NCBI GenBank assembly: GCA_013389115.1
Contig: JACADY010000061.1
Span: forward strand, 62,001-126,000
Origin: Alphaproteobacteria bacterium
GTDB taxonomy: Bacteria; Pseudomonadota; Alphaproteobacteria; Micropepsales; Micropepsaceae
Direction of reading: 5' to 3'
DNA length: 64,000 nucleotides
Position 1 is the first letter of the stretch; each line of letters opens with the position of its first letter. The notes below the pieces were generated by a model that saw only the letters and a program-made list of their open reading frames with translations, did not search any database and was not told where the DNA came from. The position numbers and the translations under genes are program-made. This document shows, piece after piece, positions 28,787 to 38,468 of the stretch.

Positions 28787-29108
28787 GGCGCGCTTCCTCC
28801 GACATACGCGAGGGGTCCCAAGGCGGATCGAACGTCATGTTGACCGTGATTTCACCAATCCCTTCGATCGTGCGCAATGCCGATTTGACCATATTGGGCA
28901 TTTCTCCCGCGACGGGGCAGCCCGGCGCCGTCAGGGTCATGTCGATGATGAGGTCGCGGCCATCCGTGACATCGATCTTGTAGATGAGCCCCAGCTCAAA
29001 AATATCGACCGGAATCTCGGGGTCATAGACGGTTTTCAGCGCCGCGATCACCTTGTCGGTGAGTTCGGCCAGTTCCTGGTCCGAAAGCGGGGCGAGCGCC
29101 GGCGTCAT
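28767..29108 (-). CDS. sufT: SufT / DUF59 (MIP18-type) iron-sulfur maturation protein
   Basis: A 113-aa DUF59 protein that helps mature Fe-S proteins under high demand. The signature is TVYDPEIPVDIFELGLIYKI, followed by LTAPGCPVAGEMP with the conserved cysteine and the C-terminal VNMTFDPPWDPSRMSEEA. It overlaps sufU by 4 bp and the downstream secreted gene by 20 bp. Confidence 0.92.
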   Translation of the reverse strand: MTPALAPLSDQELAELTDKVIAALKTVYDPEIPVDIFELGLIYKIDVTDGRDLIIDMTLTAPGCPVAGEMPNMVKSALRTIEGIGEITVNMTFDPPWDPSRMSEEARLELNMF

Positions 29109-29572
29109 GGGGTCTCGTCCTGCGAACTGACCGTCTCATGGCCGCCCGTCACCGCCTCGTGCAGCGTGTGCCAGGCAAGGGTTGCGCATTTCACCCGCAT
29201 GGGAAATTGCTGCACGCCGGCCATGACCTCCAGGCGCTCACGGTCATCCTCGCTCATGCCCGTGTGTTCGTGCCCCTTCACGAGGTGAAGGAAGGCGTCG
29301 CGCAGACTCTCGGCCTCCTCAATCGTGCGGCCCTGAAGCATTTCCACCATCAAGGAGGCCGAGGCTTGGCTGATGGCGCAGCCCTTGCCCTCGAAGGTGA
29401 GGCCCGCGATGCGTCCATCCTTGAGGCGCGCATAGATCTTCACCCGGTCGCCGCAAAGCGGGTTGTAGCCCTCGGCCTCTGCGTTTGCATCGGCGAGCAC
29501 GCCCGCGTGGCGCGGATGGCGCGCGTGGTCGAGGATGATCTCCTGATAGAGCTCCTTGAGGCTGTCGCTCAT
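29105..29572 (-). CDS. sufU: SufU/IscU-like iron-sulfur scaffold
   Basis: A 155-aa protein of the SufU/IscU family that accepts sulfur from SufS and acts as scaffold or zinc-dependent sulfur shuttle. The three conserved cysteines are in YNPLCGDRV, FEGKGCAISQASAS and RVKCATLAW, with an extra ~20-residue insertion typical of SufU between the second and third. It overlaps sufS and sufT by 4 bp each. Confidence 0.93.
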   Translation of the reverse strand: MSDSLKELYQEIILDHARHPRHAGVLADANAEAEGYNPLCGDRVKIYARLKDGRIAGLTFEGKGCAISQASASLMVEMLQGRTIEEAESLRDAFLHLVKGHEHTGMSEDDRERLEVMAGVQQFPMRVKCATLAWHTLHEAVTGGHETVSSQDETP

Positions 29573-30798
29573 GCGAAGACCTCGCGCACATGATGGAGGG
29601 CCGCGATCAGGCGGTCGGCATCCTCACGCGTGTTGTAGATCGCGAAACTCGCCCGTGCCGTCGCGGGCGTGCCGAGGCGCTGCATCAGCGGCTGGGCACA
29701 GTGATGGCCAGCCCGCACAGCGACGCCGCGGCTGTCGATGATGGTCGCCACATCGTGGGCGTGTACGCCCTCGACCTCGAAGGCGATGATCGCACCTTTG
29801 CCTTCCGCCTCGCCGAAGATGCGGATCCAGTTCAGCTCCTTCAGGCGCTCGGCCGTGTAGGTGAGAAGATCGTGCTCATGCGCAAAGCCCGCGTCGCGGT
29901 CCTCGCCCATCCACCATTCAAGGGCGGCGCCAAGTCCGATCGCCTCGATGATGGGCGGCGTTCCCGCCTCGAAACGATGCGGTGCGGCGGCATAGGTGAT
30001 CTTGTCAAAGCCGACCGTGCGGATCATCTCGCCACCGCCCTGATAGGGGCGCATCACCTTCAGGTGCCTTGCCTTTGCATAGAGCAGACCGATGCCGGTG
30101 GGGCCGAACAGCTTGTGCCCCGTCGCAACATAGAAGTCGCAGTCGAGCGCGCGTACATCGATGCGCCGGTGCACCGCCGCCTGGCAGCCATCAAAGAGCA
30201 CCGGCACGCCATGGGCGTGAGCGATATGCACGATCTCGTTTGCCGGCGTCACCGTGCCTAGCACGTTCGACATGTGGCTCGTCGCCACGAGCCGCGTGCG
30301 GCGATTGAGGAGCGAGGCGAAATGGTCGAGGTCGAGCGATCCGTCCGGCTTGAGCGCCGCCCAGCGCAAGACGGCGCCCTTGCGCTCGCGCAGGAAATGC
30401 CAGGGCACGATATTCGAATGGTGCTCCATCTCGGAGAGCACGATCTCATCGCCCGGCTCGATCGTGGGTTCAAGGAAACTCGACGCGATGAGATTGAAGG
30501 CCTCCGTGCCCCCATGCGTGAAGAGAACCTCCTCTTCCTTTTCCGCGTTGAGAAACCTGCGCGCCGTTTCGCGCGCGGCCTCGAAACGCAGGGTCGCCCT
30601 GGCCGAGAGATAATGCACGCCGCGATGGACATTCGCATATTCCTCTTCCATCACCTCGCGCATCGCCTCGATCACCGCGCGCGGCTTTTGCGCCGAGGCG
30701 GCGTTGTCGAGATAGGTGAGCGGATGGCCATTCACGCTTCGCGCGAGGATGGGGAATTCGGCGCGGATGCGCGCAACATCGAAGGGGCGCGGGCTCAT
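29569..30798 (-). CDS. sufS: Cysteine desulfurase, SufS type (group II)
   Basis: PLP-dependent enzyme of 409 aa that removes sulfur from cysteine to form a persulfide for cluster assembly. The PLP lysine is in VATGHKLFGPTGIG near residue 228 and the catalytic cysteine is in VRAGHHCAQPLM near residue 365. It starts with ATG at 30798, overlapping sufD by 4 bp, and overlaps sufU by 4 bp. Confidence 0.95.
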   Translation of the reverse strand: MSPRPFDVARIRAEFPILARSVNGHPLTYLDNAASAQKPRAVIEAMREVMEEEYANVHRGVHYLSARATLRFEAARETARRFLNAEKEEEVLFTHGGTEAFNLIASSFLEPTIEPGDEIVLSEMEHHSNIVPWHFLRERKGAVLRWAALKPDGSLDLDHFASLLNRRTRLVATSHMSNVLGTVTPANEIVHIAHAHGVPVLFDGCQAAVHRRIDVRALDCDFYVATGHKLFGPTGIGLLYAKARHLKVMRPYQGGGEMIRTVGFDKITYAAAPHRFEAGTPPIIEAIGLGAALEWWMGEDRDAGFAHEHDLLTYTAERLKELNWIRIFGEAEGKGAIIAFEVEGVHAHDVATIIDSRGVAVRAGHHCAQPLMQRLGTPATARASFAIYNTREDADRLIAALHHVREVFA

Positions 30799-32099
30799 TT
30801 CGCGGGCTCCATCGCGACAAGGCGCTTGAGGGTCGCGGTGCGAAGGACCTCGCGGATCGGCTCCGGGGAAAGGCCATCGAGATCTTCGGCCAGAAAGGCT
30901 TCGAGCAGCATGGCATTCGCCTCGTTAAGCGGAACGCCGCGCGCGCGCAAATAGAAAAGCGCGTCGGGATCAAGCGCGCCGACGGTGGCGCCATGGCCGC
31001 ATTTCACATCATCGGCGAAAATTTCAAGTTCGGGCTTCGTCATCGCCTCCGCTTCGCCCGAGAGCAGCACGGCGCGCGCAAGCTGATGGCTGTCGGTGCC
31101 GAGCGCCCCTTCGCGCACGATCACCTTGCCCTGATAGATGCCGCACGACTTGCCAGCCAATACCGACTTCACGCGCTGATCGGCACGCGCGCCCGGCCCC
31201 GCATGATCGATAATCGTCGTTAAGTCCGCATGCGCCGTGCCCTCGAGCAGGCGAAGGGCGCCAAGCAAGAATTGCGCGCCCATCCCTTCCAGGCGCACAA
31301 AGAGGTCGTCACGCTCCAGCCCGTCGCCCGTCTGGATCTGGGACAGGCGATAGGCGGCGCCAGCGCCAATCTCGGCGAAAAGACTGGAGATGCGGTCGTG
31401 TCTTGCATGGGCGGCGGTGAACCGCACATGTTCGAGCGCCGCGTCCCGTTCAAGCGCAAGCTCCGTCACGCGGCTCGCGAGCGTGCGGCGGCCCGTTGCC
31501 GCCTCATGCGTCTCTGTGAGGGTGAGGCTTGCGCCCTCTTCCAGCACGATCAAGACGCGGGCGTGGGATGCGGCGGGCGCGCCCTCGCCGCCCGTCTCCA
31601 GGAATTGCAGATGCAGGGGGCGGAGCGCCGCAAAACCCCTCGGCACGCGAATAGCCACGCCATCCTGCATGAGCGCCAGGTTGAGCGCGCTCATGACATG
31701 ATCCGCCTGCGGATTAACCGCGCCGAGGCGCGCCAGGGCCCAAGGCGGCAGGCTGTCCTTTGCGAGCGATGCGATCTCCAACCCTTCCGGGCGGTCCGAG
31801 CGCGCGTCGCTCAAGATCCCATCGATGATGACGAAGCGGTTCGCCTCCCATGCCGGCAACGCGCTCTGCGGGGCCGGGGCGGCAGCTTGATCCGTATCGT
31901 ATCGCTCATTCAGGCGGGCGCGCAGATCGGTGTATTTGAACGCTTCTATGCGCCGATGCGGCAGGCCCGCGCGGCGAAACAGCGCCATCGCGGCTTCGCG
32001 TTTCTCCATAAGGGCGCTGTCGCCGGCGCCAGGGAGCTTGCGCGCCCTTGCGGCGAATTCGTCAAACCAGAATTGTTCGGGCGCTGTCGCTGCACTCAT
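30795..32099 (-). CDS. sufD: Fe-S cluster assembly scaffold subunit SufD
   Basis: About 434 aa, partner of SufB in the SufBC2D scaffold. The C-terminal beta-helix region is recognisable by GKSCGIYQGKVIVREGA and by DVKCGHGATVGALDPDALFYLRARG, with the conserved histidine. The open frame extends to 32237, but the ATG at 32099 (MSAATAPEQFWF) gives the usual N-terminus and removes an arginine-rich artefact. It lies 10 bp after sufC. Confidence 0.94.
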   Translation of the reverse strand: MSAATAPEQFWFDEFAARARKLPGAGDSALMEKREAAMALFRRAGLPHRRIEAFKYTDLRARLNERYDTDQAAAPAPQSALPAWEANRFVIIDGILSDARSDRPEGLEIASLAKDSLPPWALARLGAVNPQADHVMSALNLALMQDGVAIRVPRGFAALRPLHLQFLETGGEGAPAASHARVLIVLEEGASLTLTETHEAATGRRTLASRVTELALERDAALEHVRFTAAHARHDRISSLFAEIGAGAAYRLSQIQTGDGLERDDLFVRLEGMGAQFLLGALRLLEGTAHADLTTIIDHAGPGARADQRVKSVLAGKSCGIYQGKVIVREGALGTDSHQLARAVLLSGEAEAMTKPELEIFADDVKCGHGATVGALDPDALFYLRARGVPLNEANAMLLEAFLAEDLDGLSPEPIREVLRTATLKRLVAMEPAK

Positions 32100-32109
32100 C
32101 CATCCGTCC

Positions 32110-32865
32110 TCATGCGGCCGATCTGATGACCGCGTCGTAGCCCTTGGCCTCCAACTCGCGCGCGAGGCCTGCGCCGCCCGACTTGACGATGCGTCCGTCC
32201 GCCAGGATGTGCACGTGATCGGGCACGATGTAGTCAAGCAGGCGCTGGTAATGGGTGATGACCAGCATCGCGCGTTCAGGCGAGCGCAGCGCGTTCACGC
32301 CATCGGCGACGAGCTTCAGCGCATCTATATCGAGGCCGGAATCGGTTTCATCGAGGATCGCGAGCCGCGGCTTCAGGATCGCCATTTGCAGGGCTTCGAG
32401 CCGCTTCTTCTCGCCGCCTGAGAAGCCGACGTTGAGCGCGCGGCGCAGCATCTCTTCTGAAATGTTCAGCGTCTTGGCGGCGGCGCGGGCAGCCTTGAGG
32501 AACTGGGCCGCATCGATCTCCTTCTCACCGCGGGCGCGGGCCTGCGCGTTGAGCGCCGTGCGCAGGAAATTCATCGTCACGACGCCAGGTATTTCGACCG
32601 GATACTGGAAGGCGAGAAAGACGCCCATCGCCGCGCGCGCCTCCGGCGCCATGGCGCGCAGGTCCTCGCCATCGAAGCGCATGGTGCCTTGCGTCACCTC
32701 ATAGCCGTCGCGACCTGCGAGCGCGTAGGAGAGCGTCGACTTGCCCGAGCCATTAGGCCCCATGATCGCGTGCACTTCGCCCACGTTGAGTTTGAGGCTC
32801 AAGCCCTTCAGGATTTCCTTGCCATCGACAGTGACGTGAAGGTTTTCGATCTCAAGCACGCTCAA
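32110..32865 (-). CDS. sufC: Fe-S cluster assembly ATPase SufC
   Basis: ABC-type ATPase of the SufBC2D complex, 251 aa. The Walker A is GPNGSGKST, the ABC signature is FSGGEKKRLEALQ, and the Walker B is LAILDETDSGLDIDAL. It powers conformational change of the scaffold. It overlaps the upstream VOC gene by 4 bp. Confidence 0.96.
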   Translation of the reverse strand: MSVLEIENLHVTVDGKEILKGLSLKLNVGEVHAIMGPNGSGKSTLSYALAGRDGYEVTQGTMRFDGEDLRAMAPEARAAMGVFLAFQYPVEIPGVVTMNFLRTALNAQARARGEKEIDAAQFLKAARAAAKTLNISEEMLRRALNVGFSGGEKKRLEALQMAILKPRLAILDETDSGLDIDALKLVADGVNALRSPERAMLVITHYQRLLDYIVPDHVHILADGRIVKSGGAGLARELEAKGYDAVIRSAA

Positions 32866-33224
32866 TTGTTCCCATCAATGATTTCGATGCGATTGCCGAA
32901 GGGGTCGGCGGTGAAGAAGCGGGTGGTACCCTCGTTCGCCTCGTCGCTTTTCGTTTCGTATCCGGCGGCGGCAAGGCGCGCACGCAGGTCCTCGTAGTTG
33001 CTGACACGGAAGGCCACATGCGCCTTGCGCGCGGGGCGGAAGTCGGCCTCGATGCCCAGATGCACCTCCTGCGCGCCTACGGCGAACCATGCGCCGCCGC
33101 GCTTGGCCAGCATCGTGGGCTTCGGCAGTTCGATAAGACCGAGCAAGGTGCCATAGAAGGCGCGGCCCTTGTCTTCCTCACCAGCCGGCATGGCGATCTG
33201 AACGTGATCGATGCGGATGCTCAC
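32862..33224 (-). CDS. VOC-family (glyoxalase-like) protein inside the suf operon
   Basis: A 120-aa single-domain VOC protein. The first betaalphabetabetabeta unit begins with [25 protein letters not shown] and the domain ends [15 protein letters not shown], a common glyoxalase/bleomycin-resistance ending. The start is GTG at 33224, overlapping the sufB TGA by 3 bp, and its end overlaps sufC by 4 bp. The frame is open to 33368, but that part lies in sufB. VOC proteins are usually metal enzymes; the reaction here is unknown. Confidence 0.86.
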   Translation of the reverse strand: MSIRIDHVQIAMPAGEEDKGRAFYGTLLGLIELPKPTMLAKRGGAWFAVGAQEVHLGIEADFRPARKAHVAFRVSNYEDLRARLAAAGYETKSDEANEGTTRFFTADPFGNRIEIIDGNN

Positions 33225-34675
33225 CCCACGCTTCCTTCCAGGCTGATACCGACCAGCTTTTGCGCCTCGACGGCGAATTCCATCGGCAATTGCTGCAGCA
33301 CTTCGCGGCAGAAGCCGTTGACGATGAGCGTCACCGCCTCTTCCTGAGGTATGCCCCGCGCGCGGCAATAGAAGAGCTGGTCGTCGGAGATTTTCGAGGT
33401 CGAGGCCTCATGCTCGAGCCGTGCGGTCGGGTTGCGGCTTTCGATATAGGGAATCGTGTGCGCGCCGCATTTGCCGCCAATGAGCAGACTGTCGCATTGC
33501 GTGTAGTTGCGTGCGTTCGCGGCCCTTGCATGCACGCTCACGAGGCCGCGATAGGTGTTCTGCGCGTGCCCTGCGCTGATCCCCTTGGCGATGATGCGCG
33601 AACGCGTGTTGCGGCCCAAATGGATCATCTTGGTGCCGGTATCGGCCTGCTGGAAATGATTGGCGATGGCGATCGAATAGAACTCGCCGACCGAATTGTC
33701 GCCGCGCAGGATGCAGCTTGGATATTTCCAGGTGATGGCCGAGCCCGTTTCCACCTGGGTCCAGGAGATCTTGGCATTGCGGCCGCGGCAATCGCCACGC
33801 TTCGTTACGAAATTATAGATGCCGCCCTTGCCTTCCTCATCGCCTGGGTACCAGTTCTGCACGGTCGAATACTTGATCTCGGCGTCATCGAGCGCGATCA
33901 GTTCCACGACCGCGGCGTGCAGCTGGTTCTCATCGCGCTTGGGCGCGGTGCAGCCCTCAAGATAGGAAACATAGGCGCCTTCCTCGGCGATGATCAGCGT
34001 GCGCTCGAACTGGCCCGTCTCGGCCGCGTTGATGCGGAAATAGGTCGAGAGCTCCATCGGGCAGCGCACGCCCTTTGGCACATAGACGAAAGAGCCATCG
34101 GAGAATACGGCCGAGTTCAGCGTCGCGTAGAAATTGTCAGTCAGCGGAACAACGCTGCCAAGATATTTGCGCACAAAGTCGGGATAGTCGCGCACCGCCT
34201 CCGAGATCGGGCAGAAGATGACGCCCGCTTCCTTCAGCTTTTCCTTGAAGGTGGTCGCGACCGAGACACTATCGAACACGGCATCGACGGCGACGCCCGC
34301 GAGCATCTTCTGCTCGGTCAAGGGAATGCCGAGCTTTTCATAGGTCTTCAGCAGCTCGGGGTCGACCTCATCGAGGCTGTCGAGCTTTTTCTTCGTCTTG
34401 GGCGCCGAATAGTAATAGGCGTCCTGAAAATCGATGGGCGGATAGTGCACGCGTGCCCAGGCTGGCACCGGCATCTCTTTCCAGCGCGCGAAAGCCTCAA
34501 GCCGCCAGGCGAGCAGCCATTCCGGCTCACCCTTCTTCTCTGAGATGAAGCGCACCGTATCTTCGCTGAGGCCCTTGGGCGCACGTTCCGATTCGATGTC
34601 GGTGAAGAAGCCGTATTTGTACTTGTCGCCGCCGAGTTCGGCGACCTGGCGCTTTGTTTCTTCGACGATCGCCAT
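33221..34675 (-). CDS. sufB: Fe-S cluster assembly scaffold SufB
   Basis: A 484-aa core scaffold on which the nascent Fe-S cluster is built. Typical SufB segments include [52 protein letters not shown] and [17 protein letters not shown]. The conserved cysteine implicated in cluster assembly is in GGKCGAHT. The start is ATG at 34675, 14 bp after the upstream desulfurase. Confidence 0.96.
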   Translation of the reverse strand: MAIVEETKRQVAELGGDKYKYGFFTDIESERAPKGLSEDTVRFISEKKGEPEWLLAWRLEAFARWKEMPVPAWARVHYPPIDFQDAYYYSAPKTKKKLDSLDEVDPELLKTYEKLGIPLTEQKMLAGVAVDAVFDSVSVATTFKEKLKEAGVIFCPISEAVRDYPDFVRKYLGSVVPLTDNFYATLNSAVFSDGSFVYVPKGVRCPMELSTYFRINAAETGQFERTLIIAEEGAYVSYLEGCTAPKRDENQLHAAVVELIALDDAEIKYSTVQNWYPGDEEGKGGIYNFVTKRGDCRGRNAKISWTQVETGSAITWKYPSCILRGDNSVGEFYSIAIANHFQQADTGTKMIHLGRNTRSRIIAKGISAGHAQNTYRGLVSVHARAANARNYTQCDSLLIGGKCGAHTIPYIESRNPTARLEHEASTSKISDDQLFYCRARGIPQEEAVTLIVNGFCREVLQQLPMEFAVEAQKLVGISLEGSVG

Positions 34676-34689
34676 GATCCTTCAATCCT

Positions 34690-35853
34690 TCACTCTGCGG
34701 CGCCGGCCACCTTGGGCCGCACGCGCGTTGCGCGGGCGATATGGGCGGCCCATGCGTCGCGAAAACGTTCAAGCTCTTCCTGCCGCGTCTCTTGTCCCCA
34801 ACTGACGCGAATGGCCGAGGAGGCCGACAGACTATCCACGCCCATCGCCGTCAGCACGCGGCTTTGACGCACCTTACCTGATGAACACGCCGCGCCCGCG
34901 CTTACGGCAAATCCCGCAAGATCGAGCGCTATCACCTGGGTCTCGGCTTGGAAACCCTCAACGCCCACACAAACCGTGTTTGGAAGACGCGGGGCACCTT
35001 CGCCATAAATGACCGCGTGTGGAACGGCGCGCCTCAACTCCTCTTCGAACCAGTGGCGCAGCGCCGGCCGCGCAAAATGATCTTCGTTGCGCGCCTTTGC
35101 CGCGGCGAGACCAAGGCCCATGATCGCCGCCACGTTCTCGGTGCCGGCACGGCGCCCCAGCTCCTGGCGCCCACCGCGAATTTGCGGCTCAATCTCAACA
35201 CCCTCGCGCAGGATGAGCGCGCCCGTTCCCTGCGGCGCGCCGAATTTGTGGCCGGAGATCGTCATGGCGTCGAGCCCGAGCGCCTTGAAGCTCACAGTGA
35301 TCTTGCCTGGCCCCTGGACCGCGTCGCTGTGGATGAGAGCGCCCGCCTTCGCCGCCAATCGCGCCGCATCCTCAACCGGCTGCATGACGCCCGTCTCGTT
35401 GTTTGCCAGCATCAGCGAGACGAGGGATGCCGGCTCACGGGAGAGCTGCGTCTCCAGTGCATCAAGGTCGATCTGGCCCGAGGCGAGGACCGGCAGTTCG
35501 TAAACATCAAGCCCGAGGGCGCGCGCGCTTTCCCAGACAGAATCATGCTCGATGGCCGATACGATGATCTGCCGCACGGGGCGGCCCGCTGCCGCCCTCG
35601 CCGCGACGAGGCCCCGAAGCGCGAGGGCATTTGCCTCCGAGCCGCCGCTCAAGAATACCACCTCGCCGGGCGCCGCATCGAGGAGGCGGGCGATCTCTTC
35701 GCGCGCCCGCTCGATCTCGCGGCGGGCCTCCCGCCCCTCGGCGTGCGTGGAGGACGCATTGCCGGGACGGGTGAGCCTTTCGGCGACGGCGTGCGCCACG
35801 TCGGGCGCGACGGGGGCCGTCGCGTTCCAATCGAGGTAAACGCGCGCGGTCAT
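34690..35853 (-). CDS. Second cysteine desulfurase, NifS/IscS-like (group I)
   Basis: A 387-aa PLP enzyme distinct from sufS. It begins with VYLDWNATAPVAPDVAHAV, has the PLP lysine in ISGHKFGAPQGTGAL, and places the active cysteine on the longer SAGAACSSGKVRQSRVL loop typical of group I (NifS/IscS). It overlaps rrf2 by 4 bp and precedes sufB. This rrf2-desulfurase-sufBCDS order is common in alphaproteobacteria. It may feed a different acceptor, such as tRNA thiolation, than SufS. Confidence 0.93.
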   Translation of the reverse strand: MTARVYLDWNATAPVAPDVAHAVAERLTRPGNASSTHAEGREARREIERAREEIARLLDAAPGEVVFLSGGSEANALALRGLVAARAAAGRPVRQIIVSAIEHDSVWESARALGLDVYELPVLASGQIDLDALETQLSREPASLVSLMLANNETGVMQPVEDAARLAAKAGALIHSDAVQGPGKITVSFKALGLDAMTISGHKFGAPQGTGALILREGVEIEPQIRGGRQELGRRAGTENVAAIMGLGLAAAKARNEDHFARPALRHWFEEELRRAVPHAVIYGEGAPRLPNTVCVGVEGFQAETQVIALDLAGFAVSAGAACSSGKVRQSRVLTAMGVDSLSASSAIRVSWGQETRQEELERFRDAWAAHIARATRVRPKVAGAAE

Positions 35854-36374
35854 TGGCCCTGCGAGGCCTCCCAGTCCGCTGCCGGCACGGGCGAGGCGCC
35901 GGGCGCCGGTCCCCTGCCGTTCTGCGCGTCAACCTGCGGCCGTTGCGGGGGACTTGCCATGCCAAGGACCCGGTTCTCGAGGATGTCCTCCAGCGTCACG
36001 GCCGACAGGAAGACATGGATCTGGCGTCCAAGTTCCTCCCAGAGGTCATGGGTGAGGCAGCGGCCCTGCTGGAGGCAGCCTTTGGGGCTTCCCTGCTCGC
36101 AGCGCGTCGCCGTGATCGGCTCGTCCACCGCAAGGATGATGTCCGAGACGCGCGTGTTCGATGCATCCCTCGCCAAGCGATAGCCGCCGCCCGGACCGCG
36201 CGTCGATTTGACGAGGCCACCCTGGCGCAGCTTGGCAAACAGCTGTTCCAGGTAGGAAAGGGAAATCTCCTGGCGCGTCGCGATATCGGCAAGCGTCACG
36301 GGCCGCTCTGTCGCGTGATGCGCCAGATCCGCCATCGCCATAACCGCATAGCGGCCTTTGGTCGTAAGCTTCAC
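35850..36374 (-). CDS. Rrf2/IscR-type transcriptional regulator
   Basis: A 174-aa first gene of the suf operon. It has the Rrf2 winged helix (KLTTKGRYAVMAMADLAHH, then ISLSYLEQLFAKLRQGGLVKSTRGPGGGYRLAR). A cluster-binding loop with three cysteines follows, spaced C-x7-C-x5-C and ending CLTHDLW, which also supplies the histidine ligand of IscR. E. coli IscR has C-x5-C-x5-C, so the loop is two residues longer. The start is GTG at 36374 preceded by AAGGAA. It probably senses Fe-S status and controls its own operon. Confidence 0.92.
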   Translation of the reverse strand: MKLTTKGRYAVMAMADLAHHATERPVTLADIATRQEISLSYLEQLFAKLRQGGLVKSTRGPGGGYRLARDASNTRVSDIILAVDEPITATRCEQGSPKGCLQQGRCLTHDLWEELGRQIHVFLSAVTLEDILENRVLGMASPPQRPQVDAQNGRGPAPGASPVPAADWEASQGQ

Positions 36375-36489
36375 GAGCGATGTTCCTTCTTCATAAAAAT
36401 GTGTCAGCCCAGCCCTGGGGGCGCGTCGACATGCTTGCAATGGAGGCCGTGTGCTGTGCTAAGACACGCGGCCTTGATGGCCTAGTCCT

Positions 36490-36518
36490 CATATAGATTA
36501 CCCTAGTGCTGCTATCAA
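36490..36518 (-). promoter_or_regulatory. Candidate promoter of the suf operon
   Basis: On the minus strand TTGATA (36518-36513), a 17-bp spacer and TATATG (36495-36490) lie about 115 bp upstream of the rrf2 GTG. The hexamer ACTAGG occurs twice, once in the spacer and once just after the -10, and may mark a regulator site. Evidence is pattern only. Confidence 0.4.
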
Positions 36519-36632
36519 GTATTTCGGAGCAAGATGGCACCCTCTTCGGTAAGCGCCTGGAATCACATGCGTTCTTTGTCCAACTCCGGCACCCATTAAC
36601 TGAGAACCATTATCAGGCAGAGACGCAACCCC

Positions 36633-37289
36633 ATGGCGGAAGTTATATTTCAGGGACCGACGGGACGGCTGGAGGGGCGCTATACGCACCAGAAAACGGC
36701 CGGCGCGCCCATTGCGCTGATCCTGCACCCGCATCCGCAAGGCGGCGGTTCGATGAACAATACGATCGCCTACAATCTCTTTCAGGCGTTCGAGCGGCGC
36801 GGATTCTCGGTGCTGCGGTTCAATTTCCGCGGCGTCGGGCGCAGCCAGGGCATTTATGACGGCGGGATCGGCGAATTGTCCGATGCGGCGGCGGCGCTCG
36901 ACTGGATGCAGTCGTTCAACCCCAGCGCCAAGCAATGCTGGGTCGCGGGCTATTCCTTTGGCGCCTGGATCGCCATGCAGCTCTTGATGCGCCGGCCGGA
37001 AATCGCCGGCTTCATCTCGGTTTCGCCGCCCGCCAATCTCTATGATTTCTCGTTCCTCGCACCCTGCCCCGCCTCCGGCATCATCGTGCATGGCCGATCC
37101 GACCGGGTGGTGCCCGAAGCCGATGTGGACCGCCTGGCCGAGCGGCTGAAGACACAGAAGGGCATCGTCGTCGAGTACCAAAAGCTCGAAGGCGCGAATC
37201 ACTTCTATGAGGCGACGCTCGCCGACCTGATGGGGCTGGTCGAAGGCTATCTCGACAAGCGCCTGCCGCGGGTCGTCGAAAGCGGTTAG
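36633..37289 (+). CDS. Alpha/beta hydrolase of the dienelactone-hydrolase-like type
   Basis: A 218-aa alpha/beta hydrolase. The nucleophile serine is in VAGYSFGAWIAM near residue 112, the acid is in HGRSDRVVPEADV, and the histidine is in LEGANHFYEATL. The N-terminal HPHPQGGGSMNN and FNFRGVGRSQG place it in a widespread group of uncharacterised proteobacterial hydrolases. It is transcribed divergently from rrf2 across a 258-bp gap and is convergent with anmK. Confidence 0.85.
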   Translation: MAEVIFQGPTGRLEGRYTHQKTAGAPIALILHPHPQGGGSMNNTIAYNLFQAFERRGFSVLRFNFRGVGRSQGIYDGGIGELSDAAAALDWMQSFNPSAKQCWVAGYSFGAWIAMQLLMRRPEIAGFISVSPPANLYDFSFLAPCPASGIIVHGRSDRVVPEADVDRLAERLKTQKGIVVEYQKLEGANHFYEATLADLMGLVEGYLDKRLPRVVESG

Positions 37290-37300
37290 GCGAAATCCTC

Positions 37301-38416
37301 TCAATCCGGCGTTGCGATGCGGCCGCCCGGCATGGGCTCGGGCACACCCGTCGTCGTAGGCAGGCTGAGGGGCAGACCGCGCATCGCGCGCGCGGCCAGG
37401 AAGGCAAAGGCCTCGGCCTCGATGAAGTCGCCGCGCCAGCCCACCACGTCGCAAGGCTCAACCGACACATTCAGATAATCGCGCAAGGCCTTCATCAGGC
37501 TTGGATTATGGCGCCCACCGCCGCAGACGATCCAGCGCGCGGGCGCCGCCGCCATATGGGCGCGGGCGGCCGCGACACTGGCCGCTGTGAAGGCGGTGAG
37601 GGTTGCGGCACCGTCCTCCAGCGACAATCCTTCAACCGGCGCGCTGGTGAAATCCTGGCGATCGAGCGATTTTGGCGGCGCCTCTTGAAACCAAGGATGG
37701 AGAAGCAGCCGCGCCACGATTGTCTCGTCCACGCGCCCTCTCGCCGCGTGCGCGCCATTGGCGTCAACGGGGACACCCAGATGGCGCATGACCCAATCAT
37801 CGATGGGGGCATTGCCGGGGCCGGTGTCGAAGGCAAGGACGCCCCCTTGCGCATCAAGATAGGTGACGTTCGCAACTCCGCCGATATTGAGGATCGCGAG
37901 CGCTTCGCCGGGACGGCGCAGCGTTTCGGCCAAAGCCTGGTGATAAAGGGGCACCAGCGGCGCACCCTCCCCCCCGGCCGCGACATCGCGCGTGCGAAAG
38001 TCAAAGGCGACGGGGATGCCGAGCGTCCGTGCCAGGTCTTCGCCCATGCCCAGCTGCACGGTCCACTGATCCTTGGGCCGGTGAAGGACGGTCTGGCCGT
38101 GAAAGCCGACAAGCGCGACCTCGCCTTCGCTCAAGCCTTGCCCGGCGATGAAGGCCTTCACGGCCTCCGCATGCTTTTCGGTGACAAGGCGCTCGGCGCG
38201 ATCCAGTTCCTGCGGCCGTTCATTGCCACGGGTGGCCATGCCCGCGGCCGCATCGAGGGCCGCTTTGAGGATCGCGCGCTCCTCGGGCGAATAGGCAAGG
38301 GCCATGGCGGGGCCGAAGCCCAGGACGCGCTCGCCGTCCGTTTCGATGAGCGCGACATCTATGCCGTCGAGCGAGGTGCCGCTCATCAACCCTATGACTT
38401 TCAGAATTTGCGCCAT
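37301..38416 (-). CDS. anmK: Anhydro-N-acetylmuramic acid kinase
   Basis: About 371 aa. It phosphorylates and hydrates 1,6-anhydroMurNAc released during cell-wall turnover, giving MurNAc-6-phosphate. The N-terminal IGLMSGTSLDGIDVALIETDG is diagnostic. FHGQTVLHRP, NIGGVANVTYL and FDTGPGNAPIDDW are ASKHA-type ATPase and substrate motifs. The ATG at 38416 is chosen because the motif normally begins a few residues after the start. It is divergent from tyrS with only 52 bp between them. Confidence 0.94.
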   Translation of the reverse strand: MAQILKVIGLMSGTSLDGIDVALIETDGERVLGFGPAMALAYSPEERAILKAALDAAAGMATRGNERPQELDRAERLVTEKHAEAVKAFIAGQGLSEGEVALVGFHGQTVLHRPKDQWTVQLGMGEDLARTLGIPVAFDFRTRDVAAGGEGAPLVPLYHQALAETLRRPGEALAILNIGGVANVTYLDAQGGVLAFDTGPGNAPIDDWVMRHLGVPVDANGAHAARGRVDETIVARLLLHPWFQEAPPKSLDRQDFTSAPVEGLSLEDGAATLTAFTAASVAAARAHMAAAPARWIVCGGGRHNPSLMKALRDYLNVSVEPCDVVGWRGDFIEAEAFAFLAARAMRGLPLSLPTTTGVPEPMPGGRIATPD

Positions 38417-38468
38417 TCGTGCTACAGAGCCGCCCCTTCCTTTGCCTTCCTCATAACATATCCGTGTC

